A stretch of 64,000 nucleotides of DNA from Anodontia alba (lineage: Eukaryota > Mollusca > Bivalvia > Lucinida > Lucinidae): positions 112,582,029 to 112,646,028 of the forward strand of contig OZ024827.1 in the NCBI GenBank assembly GCA_964016985.1, in the 5' to 3' direction. Below are positions 30,721 through 41,489 of the stretch, one piece after another. The position numbers were made by a program, and so were the translations under genes. Within the stretch, counting starts at the first letter, position 1. Each line of letters opens with the position of its first letter. The notes beneath the pieces were generated by a model, which was not told where the DNA came from, did not search any database, and saw only the letters and a program-made list of their open reading frames with translations.

Positions 30721-31468
30721 TCAACAAGTCAAAATTTGGACTCTAACATTTGGCACCAAAATACGAGTGAGGTGATGCAAAACTTCTTTTGAGTAGAAGA
30801 CCGGATATAGTTTGGGATGATAACGCGTCAGTTTCCGCAAATATACAACAGAATTATGGTCCTTGATTATCATCAAAATTTCGTTTCCACTCAATATCTT
30901 ATGTACAACAGAGTTATGGCCCTTGATTCTCAATATCTTAAGAACAAAGTGATGTGATGAGATTAGATCGGTCTGCGTATGTATGAATGTTGATCAGAAT
31001 TAGGTTAGGACTGTTTCACGTCACTTTTCGAAGCTATACAGCACAGTTATGACCCTTGGTTATTGTAAAAAAAAATCGTTTCCTCTCAATATTTTCTGAA
31101 CGAAATGATGGAATTTTATTAAATTTTGCATATGCATTGAAGGATGGGATTGTTACGCGTCAATTTTCGCAAATAGCAGTTATGCCCCTTGATTATCGTC
31201 AGAATTTCGTTTTTACCCAATATTTTGAGAATGAATTGAAGGAATTAGACCATATTTTGCATATGCATTGACGATGACCAGATGTAGGTTGGGATTGTTG
31301 CGGATCGATGGAATTTGGTCAAATTTTATATATGCATTGACCTTAACCAGTTCAAGGTCGGGATGTCAATTTCCGCATTATTACAACAGAGTTGGCCCTT
31401 AATTATCGTGTGAATTTCGTTCCTGCTCACTATCTTGAGAATTAATTGAACGAAATAGACCAAATTTT
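30721..31468 (-). repeat. Diverged tandem repeat (ACAACAGAGTTATGGCCCTTG type)
   Basis: Four to five diverged units share CAACAGAGTTATGGCCCTTG, ATTATCGT-AGAATTTCGTTTC, CTCAATATCTTGAGAACGAA and TTTTGCATATGCATTGA. Such repeats are common in bivalve genomes in my experience, but the name and class are not known to me. Confidence 0.6.
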
Positions 31469-31469
31469 G

Positions 31470-31681
31470 CATCACGAAAACATACCTATATAATTTTGAC
31501 CCCCTTAAACCCCACTTTTATATAGTAAAACTGGGGTTTACAGGGGTATACATTATTTTTCTTATTTCTGCTTAAAACATAGATTGTGGGTACTCGTTAG
31601 AACTGCCTAGGCGAGGCGGTTCTAATGAGTACCCACAATCTATGATTTGAGCAGAAATGTGAAAAATATCAGATTTTTCTA

Positions 31682-31717
<36 letters not shown>

Positions 31718-31748
31718 AATCTGTTTGAATAGGCATGTTTTCATAATG
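31470..31748 (+). mobile_element. A-family MITE, copy 11 (with poly-T)
   Basis: CATCACGAAAACATACCTAT to AATAGGCATGTTTTCATAATG. The segment between ATTTTTCTATC and GCAATCTG is replaced by about 31 T residues (31684-31715). G flanks both sides. Confidence 0.9.
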
Positions 31749-32041
31749 GTGTTTCTAGTTTTGAATGCTTCTCTCTGCATGAGATCACTCATATACTCAG
31801 TCACATACCCTGAAAACTGCCTTCCCTTTTTCTTCTATGGAACTGAGTAGACTTCGTTTGCAGCATTGCTCCCTGAATCTTTGGTTCTAGAAATGAGACT
31901 AGCTGTGAGGATAACAACCTGACCAGCCTGCACAAATGTGCAGCTCACCTACTTTTTTTTTTTCTTTTTTTTTTTTGTAGTTTGCACAGAGGGTCCAGAT
32001 GATTTCCCAACATCCAGCCCCATCTCATAAATGACCATAAG
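31749..32041. other. Intronic stretch with poly-T
   Basis: It has T-rich tracts at 31953-31977 and a short E relic (CAACCTGACCAGCCTGCACAAATGTGCAG). Confidence 0.4.
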
Positions 32042-32216
32042 TTAACCCTTCTCATGCTAAATAAATTAAGATGCCACGCCCACTTCTAATTTCCAGCCAA
32101 TCAGATTACTTGATCGGGGTGTTTGATAAAAATTCACATATTTAATGACAAACAGTGCAGATTCAGATCAGTTGGCTTCTTCAGAAGCCAACTGATCTGG
32201 ATCTACACTGTTTGCT
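32042..32216 (+). mobile_element. B2-family MITE, right end deleted
   Basis: TTAACCCTTCTCATGCTAAA through a perfect hairpin (AGTTGGCTTCTTCAGAAGCCAACT) to ACACTGTTTGC. The last roughly 40 bp are missing where A copy 12 begins. Confidence 0.75.
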
Positions 32217-32445
32217 AATATAGTAAAACTGGGGTTTACAGGGGTATACATTATTTTTCTTATTTCTGCTTAAAACATAGATTGTGGGTACTCGTTAGAA
32301 CCGCCTCGATGAGGCGGTTCTAACGAGTACCCACAATCTATGTTTTGAGCAGAAATATGAAAAATATCAGAAATTTTTAGCTGAAAATTTTCATTTTTTG
32401 GTAGTAAAATTTTCAGTATATTTGAATAGGTGTGTTTTCGTAATG
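32217..32445 (+). mobile_element. A-family MITE, copy 12, left end deleted
   Basis: It starts internally at TAATATAGTAAAACTGGGG and is complete to AATAGGTGTGTTTTCGTAATG, with a perfect hairpin tip CCTCGATGAGG. Confidence 0.85.
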
Positions 32446-33409
32446 GCAGATGCGGGGAAATTATATAAAAGACAAGTTGCAGGAATAATAAATCTTATTT
32501 TCTGATGAAAAAAAAAATGAGAAAAATATCACAAAGTTATGCTGGATTTGCCCAGGGCGGGCTAAAGGATAATAACAGGCTTATACATGAAAGAGGACTG
32601 AGTACTGTAAAGCTCTCACCAGCCTGGACATTCTCACTGTCTGAACAGTGCAGAGCTCTCTGAAAAATACATTTTTTCACGAACCTGTCTACTGTTGTTT
32701 ACATTCTTCCAGTGAGAAATTTTGGGGAATTTACAGCAACAGGCAATGTGTATATATACTTGAGATTATTTTTACGAAATATTCAGTGATTTCCAGCCTG
32801 AAATCTACCTTGTGGAAAAGCATTCCATAGTGGGGATAGTAAAGATCCAGACCATATTGCGCATGCGTTGTCCTTGTTTTCACACTTTAATGTCTAGAAA
32901 TTATACATACCGCATTCGCCCTAAATATTCGGGCAACCTGGCCTGAGCAAAGAGTGTAGACCAACATCAAGGAGCAGTTTGAACTGGTCTACACAGTTTG
33001 CAATTTTGTCACCTTTGAAATACCAAATTAGGTAGACAAAGATATTCGTTCAGTTTTTTGATAGGACAAGTATGGTAAAGGCTGAATATGTCCGAATATT
33101 TAGGGTTTATACCGAATATGGCCGAACAAAAAAAGTTTAGACCACAAAGACCACGTCCGTGAAATGTTGCTTTGCTGGTTTCACTGTAGATTCAAGAATT
33201 ATAAATAATTGCGTAGGCGAATAAAGAAAGCCGTGGAAACATAGAATAGAAATTATACTGGAAAGGCCCCAGTCACAAAGAACAGCCTTCTCAGACATCA
33301 AACACACAAACAACACACGGACACGAAAACAGATATCACGTCAGTAATATATATGCGACTCCTGATAGAAATGAGGATTCAAAAGTACAATGTATACATT
33401 GGATTTACA
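32446..33409. other. Intronic stretch with B relic
   Basis: A B-like dyad GCAAAGAGTGTAGACCAACATC with GAACTGGTCTACACAGTTTGC lies at about 32945-33002. Nothing else is recognised. Confidence 0.4.
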
Positions 33410-33411
33410 TA

Positions 33412-34752
33412 CGAGAGGATGTTCGAAATGAATTGCTTATTGTCCTCTAGCTCGATATCCACGTGGGGCACGATAAAAACCAATACATGCCTGTATAGGG
33501 CTATTCAATATCTACACAATGGTGTATAAATGTACATGTTAGACTAAGTGTAAGACATAAAATTTGCCATTTGAATACACGCAGTCATTGACCACTGCAG
33601 TAAAAATGGTTTGTAGAAGCGTCGACAAAAAAGATGAAATACGGGCTTACATCAAAGCTCGCTCAAAACTTGGTTGTTCTTTGAAGAAGCTGATGACTGA
33701 AATTTCTACTGCTTTTGGACCTTCTTGTGTGTCTTATGACACAGTTCGGCGGTGGAAAAAGAAATTTGAGTCTGGTGTAGAGTCCATCAAAAATGCACCG
33801 AAATCAGGTAGGCCAAAATCTGCATCTCGTAAAGAAATCGTTACCAAAATAAGGGAAATCATTGAAGAAGATGCCAGATTTACAGTTCGTGATATTGCAC
33901 GAAAGGTAGGCATATCACTATCAACGGTTCACCTTATTTTGAAGAAGCATTTGAAAGTCAGAAAGATTTCTGCTAGATTGGTGCCACATCTGTTGACTGA
34001 CGAGCAAAAGAGGCAACGGGTTAAAGTGGCCAAAAAGCTGCTTCAAATGTTTCCACAATATGACAAAAAGCAGTTTGCCAATGTCGTCACAGGTGATGAA
34101 ACCTGGGTCCATTATTTTGAGCCCGTCAGAAATGTTAGCAATAAGATCTGGGCCACTAAACACAGCAAACGCCCAATAATTGCCAAACGTTCTTTGAGTA
34201 TAAAGAAGGTTTTGTATGCAATCTTCTTCTCTGGTGAAGGAGTCGCAATAAAATGGCCAGTGAAAAAGGGCAAAAGCATCACCGGAAAGTACTACAAAGA
34301 CGTAGTACTGAAGAAACTGAAAAAGTATTATCAGAAACGACGCCCTGCCACTGGTTTTAAATATGTCCGTCTTCTACATGACAATGCCCCAGCCCATACC
34401 TCCGCAATAGTTACGGCGTTTTTGAAGAAAGAAAAAGTAACTGTTTTGCCTCACCCCACATATTCCCCAGACCTTACCCCATGTGATTTCTTTTTGTTTC
34501 CGAAATTGAAAGCATTCCTTGCTGGGCGGAAATACCAGTCCCGACAGGCACTTGGATCTGCCATTCATCAGTACCTTATTACTGTGCCCAAATCAGCGTA
34601 CCGTGACGCCTTCAAGAAGTGGATACATCGGCTGAAACTTTGCATTTCTAGCCACGGGGAGTACTTCGAGGGCATGAAATGAGTACTTTTGGGCTAACTT
34701 GAAATTTAAAGTCTCCAGATAGAAATAAGCAATTCATTTCGAACATCCCTCG
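33412..34752 (+). mobile_element. Full-length mariner transposon
   Basis: The element is 1341 bp, flanked by TA at 33410-33411 and 34753-34754. Terminal inverted repeats are about 30 bp: CGAGAGGATGTTCGAAATGA at the left, and the right end reads inward CGAGGGATGTTCGAAATGAA. They differ mainly by one base near the end. It holds a 194-bp leader, an uninterrupted transposase and a 70-bp tail. Intact frame, ends and target duplications suggest recent arrival or activity. Confidence 0.95.
33606..34682 (+). CDS. Mariner transposase, intact, 358 codons
   Basis: This cut-and-paste transposase binds the element's terminal repeats and inserts at TA in the nucleus. I start it at ATG 33606 (AAAATGG context, protein MVCRSVDKKD). 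The frame is open 14 codons further upstream to 33564, but that codon is TTG. Residues 20-55 (CSLKKL to VRRWKKKF) and 78-118 (RFTVRDIARKVGISLSTVHL) are two helix-turn-helix DNA-binding units, separated by an SGRPKS AT-hook-like linker at 67-72. LVPHLL (125-130) corresponds to the mariner WVPHEL motif. The catalytic triad is D164 (VTGDETW), D259 (LLHDNAPAH) and D294 (PCDFF). With 34 residues between the last two, it is the DD34D type. YSPDLTP (286-292) is the second mariner signature. The length is slightly above the usual 345. No stop or frameshift is present. Transcription relative to the host gene is parallel. Confidence 0.96.
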   Translation: MVCRSVDKKDEIRAYIKARSKLGCSLKKLMTEISTAFGPSCVSYDTVRRWKKKFESGVESIKNAPKSGRPKSASRKEIVTKIREIIEEDARFTVRDIARKVGISLSTVHLILKKHLKVRKISARLVPHLLTDEQKRQRVKVAKKLLQMFPQYDKKQFANVVTGDETWVHYFEPVRNVSNKIWATKHSKRPIIAKRSLSIKKVLYAIFFSGEGVAIKWPVKKGKSITGKYYKDVVLKKLKKYYQKRRPATGFKYVRLLHDNAPAHTSAIVTAFLKKEKVTVLPHPTYSPDLTPCDFFLFPKLKAFLAGRKYQSRQALGSAIHQYLITVPKSAYRDAFKKWIHRLKLCISSHGEYFEGMK

Positions 34753-34944
34753 TATAACGGTGTCCGAAAACAAAAAATAGAATGTGAAGATTCCATATCA
34801 TATACAGTTTGTAACTTTTTAGGCAGCGAAATTGACGTACCGTATTGAATCTAATTACCGCACATACCCCTGTAAGTGCACAGTTAAGCAATTTGTAGGC
34901 TTCAAGTTGCAGTCCGTATAATATCATCTACTTTTTTATAATAG

Positions 34945-35019
34945 CATATGCTTAGGGTACTCATCTGAATTGCCTCGACAAGAAGTCGAGGCAATTCAAA
35001 TGAGAACCATCAACATATG
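34945..35019. mobile_element. R-family hairpin
   Basis: CATATGCTTAGGGTACTCAT and TGAATTGCCTCGACAAG face GTCGAGGCAATTCAAATGAG, then CAACATATG. It belongs to the same hairpin group as the A, I and K cores. Copies are at 39058 and 62785. Confidence 0.65.
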
Positions 35020-35260
35020 TTTTATGTTTTATAAACTTGTTGAGGTGATTCAAATGAATGCCCACACTATGTTTTTTATTCACTTGGTAGCTGCCATATG
35101 AAAGGACTTCTTAAACAATCGCTGCCCAGGACTGCATCAGCTGCCAGCTTTGGCCCCTCCTCCCCGGTTCGGATAAAGAGGCATGTTGTTTGGACAATGG
35201 TTTCCGCCACATGCCTACCTGAACTCGGTGCGGAATGCTTGTGATGCCACTCCGATGCAA
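35020..35260. other. Intronic stretch without recognised element
   Basis: TTGTTGAGGTGATTCAAATGAATGCCCACACTATG (35037-35072) repeats one R arm. The rest is unassigned. Confidence 0.4.
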
Positions 35261-35357
35261 CCCCGTTGACACAACGTCGTATCGACGTCGATGCAACGCC
35301 ATGACGTTGCATCGACGTAGATGCGACGTTGTATAAACATCATGTTCTCGCTTGGTG
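35261..35357. mobile_element. F-family palindrome
   Basis: CCCGTTGACACAACGTCGTA, TCGACGTCGATGCAACGCCATGACGTTGCATCGACG and ATGCGACGTTGTATAAACATCATG. The outermost left end is mutated. Confidence 0.65.
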
Positions 35358-35875
35358 GCCTGTTTTATGAAAATATGCCTGCATAATAATCATACATATC
35401 TCTATATAGGATAGGATAATTGTTGGTTCTACATACTCTTCTTATCTAGAACTAGGATAAAATAAATTCCCCTGTGCATAATCTCGTTCATCATTTTAGA
35501 TCTGACGCCCACGTATTGTACACTAGTAGCTTTCGCGGAGGATGGAAAATTTCTTTATGCCCCCGCCATTCGAAGAAGTGTTACCCATGCACGTCCATGC
35601 CAGCGTGCGTGCAGGCGATCGTGCATTCGTTCATGATTGTATCCGAGATATAAAGCCTTTATTTAGCTATAATCATGAAACTACACATCTGGATTCATCT
35701 TTATGGGAGAATATGCTGCAAAGAAAAACGACTACACTTCCCTCCTCAACCGAAATAATTTTATACTTTATTCTTTTTTGCAAATGGCCTTGCGTGTGAC
35801 ATATAAAATAGTTCTCAAAAGCGATAAAAACTGCAAAAATCAACAGTTGTAAACTTTCATTAGCATGTCATACAA
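35358..35875. other. Intronic stretch with a possible dispersed repeat
   Basis: The segment GAGGATGGAAAATTTCTTTATGCCCCCGCCATTCGAAGAAGTG (35536-35580) resembles a dispersed repeat I associate with bivalves. The 85-codon frame it opens has no known domain. Confidence 0.35.
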
Positions 35876-36002
35876 AAGTGACCAGCCTTTATAGTCATGG
35901 ATATTCGGTTGTGTTTTAGAAGATTATCAAACAAGATTATTAGAAAAAAAAATAGTCATTGGAGACTGGAACCATTGCAGTCTACTTTCGTATTTGAAGA
36001 TG
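35876..36002. mobile_element. H-family MITE, right half
   Basis: GTGACCAGCCTTTATAGTCATGGATAT, GATTATCAAACAAGATTATTAGAAAAAA and AGTCATTGGAGACTGGAACC. The left half is absent. Confidence 0.6.
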
Positions 36003-36164
36003 ACTGGTCAGATCGTATGGATGCACAGGCTTATCTGAGTCTTTATTCGAAGGAGCGGGTGATCGGGTATGGCGAAGGTGTGTATCTTACATTATCGGAG
36101 CGTCCAGCTGATATTGGCTTACAGTAGGGTAAGGCCTGCCATCTTTGTAGCAGGTAACGGTAGA

Positions 36165-36290
36165 GGGGGGAATGTTTTTTATTTCTTCCGTTTCTACACT
36201 TTCATTGCTGTTCCTCTTTCTTCCCTGTCCCTCTCTTTCATCTCCTCTACTATCTTTTCTATCTCTTTTTCCCTTTCTCTGGGAGACGAC
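36165..36290. repeat. CT-rich tract
   Basis: TTCCTCTTTCTTCCCTGTCCCTCTCTTTC and similar pyrimidine-rich sequence with no repeat unit. Confidence 0.6.
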
Positions 36291-36395
36291 ACAAAATGAC
36301 CCACAAGGGTTGACATGTCTTTAGACCCCAACACAATCAATCAATGTTCGAAGGTACTCTTTCTCAGCTGCGGATCATACTGTATACAAAATTGG

Positions 36396-36679
36396 CATTA
36401 CGAAAACACGCCTATTCAAATACGGTGTATATTGAAATTTTTACAACCAAAGAAGGAAAATTTTCAGATAAAAACATCCGATACTTTTTCATATTTCTGC
36501 TCAGAACATAGATTGTGGGTACTCGTTAGAACCACCTCGGCGAGGCAATTCTAACGAGTACCACAATCTATGCTTTTAGCAAAATAAGAAAAATAATGTA
36601 TACCCCTGTAAACCCCAGTTTTACTTTATAAAAGTGGGGTTTAAGAGGGTCAAAAATATATGGTCGTGTTTTCGTGATG
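36396..36679 (-). mobile_element. A-family MITE, copy 13 (inverted)
   Basis: CATTACGAAAACACGCCTAT to ATGGTCGTGTTTTCGTGATG. The hairpin has mismatches (CCACCTCGGCGAGGCAATTC). G flanks both sides. It is head to head with copy 14, with a 22-bp spacer. Confidence 0.88.
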
Positions 36680-36701
36680 GGCCGAGTTCACGCATTCATG
36701 C

Positions 36702-36979
36702 CATCACGAAAACATACCTGTATAATTTTGACCCCCTTAAACCCCACTTGTATATAGTAAAACTGGGGTTTACAGGGGTATACAATATTTTTCTTATTTC
36801 TGCTCAAAAACATAGATTGTGGTACTCGTTAGAACCGCCTCGTCGAGGCGGTTCTAACGAGTACCCACAATCTATGTTTTGAGCAGAAATATGAAAAATA
36901 TCAGAATTTTTTATCTGAAAATTTTCATTTTTTGGTGGTACAATTTTCAGTGTATTTGAATAGGCATGTTTTCGTAATG
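36702..36979 (+). mobile_element. A-family MITE, copy 14
   Basis: CATCACGAAAACATACCTGT to AATAGGCATGTTTTCGTAATG. The hairpin is nearly perfect. C flanks both sides. Confidence 0.9.
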
Positions 36980-37002
36980 CCTAGCATCCCATAACAGAAG
37001 CA

Positions 37003-37073
37003 TTGGCAAATAGTGTAAACCCAGATCAGATGGCACAGAACGTGGGGTCTGATCAGCATTTACACATTTTGCA
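37003..37073. mobile_element. B-core hairpin relic
   Basis: GGCAAATAGTGTAAACCCAGATCAGATGGC faces GGGGTCTGATCAGCATTTACACATTTTGC. Confidence 0.55.
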
Positions 37074-37212
37074 TTAAATACAGACTTTTTTTTTAGAAAC
37101 TACGGTTATAATAAGAACCAACCAGACATCCCTTCTATTGGAAATGAACCGGTCCAAAACGTTGCGGCAGATGAGTTGACTCGGCATAAAATGTGTCTTC
37201 CGCAGACAACGA

Positions 37213-37235
37213 GGGGGGGGGGGGGGGGGGGGGGG
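37213..37235 (+). repeat. Run of about 23 G residues
   Basis: An uninterrupted G tract followed by CCC. Long G runs are prone to slippage and assembly error. Confidence 0.85.
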
Positions 37236-37381
37236 CCCAAAACAGCCTCCCTATTTGTGCAGTCTGATCAGGAGATTCTTAGACCACTTGCAGATTAATC
37301 AGTTACTGTAAAATGTATTTAGGAAATGTCCTGATGAGACTGTGCGCATGCACAGTATGATCTGAAAACGTGTTCACATTT

Positions 37382-37661
37382 CATCAAGAAAACATGCCTA
37401 TATAATTTTGACCTCCTTAAACCCCACTTTTATATAGTAAAACTGGGGTTTACAGTGGAAGACATTATTTTTCTTATTTTTGCTCAAAACCATAGATTTT
37501 GGGTACTCGTTAGAACCGCCTAGGTGAGGCGGTTCTAACGAGTACCCACAATCTATGGTTTTGAGCAAAAAAAAGAAACATATCAGAGGTTTTTATCTGA
37601 AATGTTTCAGTTTTTGGAGGTGAAATTTTCTGTATATTTGAATAGGCGTGTTTTCGTAAGG
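37382..37661 (+). mobile_element. A-family MITE, copy 15
   Basis: CATCAAGAAAACATGCCTAT to AATAGGCGTGTTTTCGTAAGG. The hairpin is nearly perfect with a CCTAGGTGAGG tip. T flanks both sides. Confidence 0.88.
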
Positions 37662-37771
37662 TGCTCGAAGACATCTTTTCGATTGACGCGGGTCATTTAT
37701 GCAAGCATTTTTATAACTGAGCCACGCCATGATCATGGCAGGCTGATCTGGGTCTTCATTGCCATCATATA

Positions 37772-38167
<396 letters not shown>

Positions 38168-38583
38168 TAGTACAAGGGCCCTTTTCCTGGATTACCCGTC
38201 ATTTCTGTCTGTATAAAACAAAGCGCAGAATGTTCTACAAATATGATAAAGAATATTACATATTCTCTCTTCTTATAAGACCTAAAATGTTTCTTGCTGG
38301 TTCAATGCACAGGCTGATATGGGTCTCCGCTCCCCGCATATGGTGTAATGACCCTTTTCCTGCGTCCTGCATAATATATATGTCCATGTGAAAACGCGAA
38401 AAAAAAATCTAGATATACGACGATAAAAAAAAAATATTACATATTCGCTCTTCTTTTATACGACCTAAAGTCTTTCTCGCTGGTTCAGAGCCTGTTTGTC
38501 GTTTGTCGTCTGATATGAATCAATGGTGCAAACAGACAATCGATCTTCGTGTATTGGTTTGTGTTCTCTTCTCCACGCATACG
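38168..38583. other. Intronic stretch with a diverged direct repeat
   Basis: TATTACATATTCTCTCTTCTTATAAGACCTAAA (about 38250) recurs as TATTACATATTCGCTCTTCTTTTATACGACCTAAA (about 38434), a duplication of about 180 bp. No gene is visible. Confidence 0.45.
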
Positions 38584-38813
38584 AGTTAACCGTTAAAGTG
38601 CTAATCACAACTACAGCAGACGACATTTTGATTTCATCTCTGTTTGTATTTTTTCAGAGAAAACAACACATGGCTCTGAAAACAGTACATGGTATTTCAT
38701 GCGAATCGTCTGGCTAGCAGACGATTCGCATGAAATGCCAAATCTTATTTCTTCTGAAAAAAAGATTGGAATGTCGTCTGGTATAATTTTGTTTAGCGCA
38801 TTATGGGTTAACA
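38584..38813. mobile_element. O-family palindromic MITE, complete
   Basis: GTTAACCGTTAAAGTGCTAA and TTAGCGCATTATGGGTTAAC are the ends. GCAGACGACATTTTGAT and CATTTCATGCGAATCGTCTGG mirror CAGACGATTCGCATGAAATG and AATGTCGTCTGG. Centre is GGCTAGC. Confidence 0.75.
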
Positions 38814-39057
38814 TGTCTCAACGCCATCAATATTTCTTAGCTATTTTTTACATGAATATCCGTTTTATCGTCTGATATTATAGGAAAACCATAATCCAGG
38901 TCACAACACAAGCAACAAAATGTGGTGTGCGAGCAGTGATTATCTAGACAAGGCTGCAAGCCCATGTAGACCTGTCACGTCCTACCCCGTTAGAATCAGT
39001 GCGGTTAAATCAAGCCGCGACATGCGTTAAGACATAGCTCCAGATAAGATCGGATAT
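38814..39057. other. Intronic stretch without recognised element
   Basis: Nothing is recognised. Confidence 0.35.
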
Positions 39058-39186
39058 CTACATAATATCTTTCTTATTTCTGCTCAAAAACATATGTTGT
39101 GAGTACTCATTAGAAGCGCCTCGGTGAGGCGCTTCTAATGAGTACCCACAACATATGTTTTCATAGAGAAATAAGAAATAAATCAG
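39058..39186. mobile_element. R-family palindrome
   Basis: TTTCTTATTTCTGCTCAAAA then ACATATGTTGTGAGTACTCA, TTAGAAGCGCCTCGGTGAGG and the complement, to AGAGAAATAAGAAATAAATC. The CTGCTCAAAA flank is also the flank of the A core. Confidence 0.7.
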
Positions 39187-39422
39187 TAAAGTTTCGTTTA
39201 AATAGTGCCTTATCGGGAGCTCGCCCGGTTAAATATACGGATATTGACGGCAGAGATGGTCCTGCGCATGCGCGCGGTCTTATCATTAAGTTTGCTTCCG
39301 GCTTGTAGAATCATGACACTGTAGAACACGAGTATATCGATGTACAGAAACGACCCATATCAGATTGTACGGTTTCGCTGGCCGCTGTGGTCATTTACTG
39401 AGAGTATGATTATCATTACTAC

Positions 39423-39530
39423 ACGGCAGTCGACAAATTGATGACAGTTTTCTGAATTTTCACAGAAAATAGGGTTTGACATTTCATGCTAATTGTCTCC
39501 GTAGCCAGTGCGCTGCATGGCCTTTCCTGA
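39423..39530. mobile_element. O-family left-half fragment
   Basis: GCAGTCGACAAATTGATGACA, TTTTCACAGAAAATAGGG and GACATTTCATGCTAATTGTCTCC. The mirror arm is missing. Confidence 0.55.
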
Positions 39531-39654
39531 CATTTGATGAGTCTGTAAAGGCACTGCGGAGGCCCTGATCAGACTATGCGGGTATGAATGCTTCTTGTCT
39601 TGGCCTTCTCTGTCCACATATGTCCCTAAGGTACGTTTATATATGACGCAGCCC

Positions 39655-40525
39655 AGACATATAGCTTATTGACTGTGGGAGCAAGAACCCAGTGAACACG
39701 TGACTGGCAACTATTCGTTCTTTAAGATAATGATTATTAGTGAGGAAGGTAGAACCCAATGAACACTTGACTTTCATTCAGTCATTCTGTAAAGATTACG
39801 TTATTGACTGAGGAAGTACGGATACAGTGAGCACTTGACTGGCATTCAGTCATTCAGTAAAGATTATGTTACTGGCTGAGGAAACCTCGACCAAATGAAC
39901 ACTTGCCTGTCATCCAGTCATTCTGTAAAGATTACGTTATTGACTGAGGAAGCACGGATCCAGTGAACACATGACTGGCATTCAGTCAATCAGTAAAACT
40001 TGTTATTGACTGAGGAAGCAAGGGCCCAGCGATTACCTGACTATCTTTGATTCTGTAAAGATATGGTATTGACTAAGAAAGCCAGGAACCAATGATTACA
40101 TGACTCATTGATTTCTTTTGTGTAAAGATGTAAATTGTTGACTGTGGAAGCGAAGACCCAATATATGAATGACCGTCATTGATTCGTTCTGTATATAGAT
40201 AATTGATGGAGGAATCAAGGACTCAGTAACCACATGACTGACACTGATTCGTTCTGTACATAGATTATTGACTGAGGAATCCAGGACTCAGTGAACACAT
40301 GGCTGACATTGATTCGTTCTATGAGTTATTAACTTAGGCAGCAAGGCACAATCTATTGACTGAAGGTGCTAGGACCTAGTGGACAAAAGACCGTCTTCGG
40401 CTTATTCTACAAATGTACACCTGATTGGAGCCAATGGCCACATGGCTGTCGTCGAGTCATTCCTCAAACATACAGTAGTGTCGGGACCCAGTGAACACAT
40501 GGTTGACTTCGATTCGTTCTAGATA
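39655..40525. repeat. Diverged tandem array, period about 67 bp (left part)
   Basis: Units carry AGTGAACACATGACTGGCAT, TCATTCTGTAAAGATTACGT and TATTGACTGAGGAAGCA. Successive GTGAACAC-type motifs fall near 39691, 39758, 39826, 39893 and 39961. The units become more diverged toward the right. Confidence 0.75.
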
Positions 40526-40863
40526 CAGACAAACCTCTTTATACCGACATTCGATACAACGACAAAATTCGTTATAATGACACTTTGACTGTAGATAATG
40601 ACACTTTGACTATAGCAACGTTCGCTTAAGAGGCAATAATAGTTATAAATTATGCAAGAATATTGTATTTAATACTTTAAAGAAACATATGTGTTGAATA
40701 TGTGAGACGATTCTAACAAATATCCAAAACATAGGTTCTATGAGATAATAAGAACAAAACAAAACCTTTCTTACGTATCAATCTGCCAATAAGTATTCGG
40801 TAAATTCGTTTTTATGGTAACGTCTTTGGGGACAATGACTGTCGTTATAACGAGGGTTCACTG
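40526..40863. mobile_element. K-family pogo-like MITE inside the 67-bp array
   Basis: CAGACAAACCTCTTTATACC at the start and GAGGGTTCACTG at the end. AAAACATAGGTTCTATGAGATAATAAGA matches the K hairpin flank. TA precedes it. The following dinucleotide is CA, probably a mutated TA. Confidence 0.7.
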
Positions 40864-41112
40864 CATAAGAATTTAAATAAAAAAAAAGCAAAGCGCATCA
40901 CTTTTCTCCAATTCGTTCTTATTGATTGAAAGTAACAGGACACAATGAGCACATCTGTCTTTGATTCGTTCTGTAACATTCAGCTAACTGATAGAGTATG
41001 ACATGACCAAGCTGACGCATGACTACGAACAAACATTATTGACGAAATATGCTGGCATCCCCTGAACACAGGACTGTCTTCGATTCGTCCTAAAAATACA
41101 CAATAGGGCCGG
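40864..41112. repeat. 67-bp array, right part after the K insertion
   Basis: GACACAATGAGCACATCTGTCTTTGATTCGTTCTGTAA and CCCTGAACACAGGACTGTCTTCGATTCGTCC continue the array. Confidence 0.6.
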
Positions 41113-41489
41113 ATGCACGTGGTAGACATTTTGGCATGGTTCAAAAAGGAGACATTTTTTGTGCATTCCTGTTTGCTTTTTTGCACACCTAGCTCTTCTA
41201 AAAAGGGGTCTTTGCCCCCGCCCCGCCCCGCCCCACCTCCCCCCGTTGGTCGCACGTGCCAGAAGGCACGGTTACTTACGTTGAGGAATACAGAACTGCC
41301 TAAATATTCGGCAACCAATTATTCATTACCATATTTGGCCTAGAATTTGAGCAATCTAATTGACTACCTGTTCAAGTAACTAAAAACGGCTAGTTGGGCG
41401 GCCAACTATGAAGACCTCGATCAGACGCCGCGTTGCCACGCATCCAGTAGTGTTAGACACATCAGCAAGGATACAAATGGACTTTCAAG
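41113..41489. other. Intronic stretch with GC-rich patch
   Basis: CCCCGCCCCGCCCCGCCCCACC at 41216-41237 is a short C-rich tract. Frames crossing it on both strands have no domain. A D-type half arm (GGTTCAAAAAGGAGACATTTTTTGTG) may be present. Confidence 0.4.

Noticed and set aside
33564..33605. Upstream start of the mariner transposase at 33564
   Set aside because: The codon at 33564 is TTG. The first ATG in frame is 33606, in good context and matching the usual mariner N-terminus.
35542..35799. 85-codon frame beginning MENFFMPPPFEEVLPM
   Set aside because: The opening segment looks like a dispersed non-coding bivalve repeat. There is no domain and no splice support.
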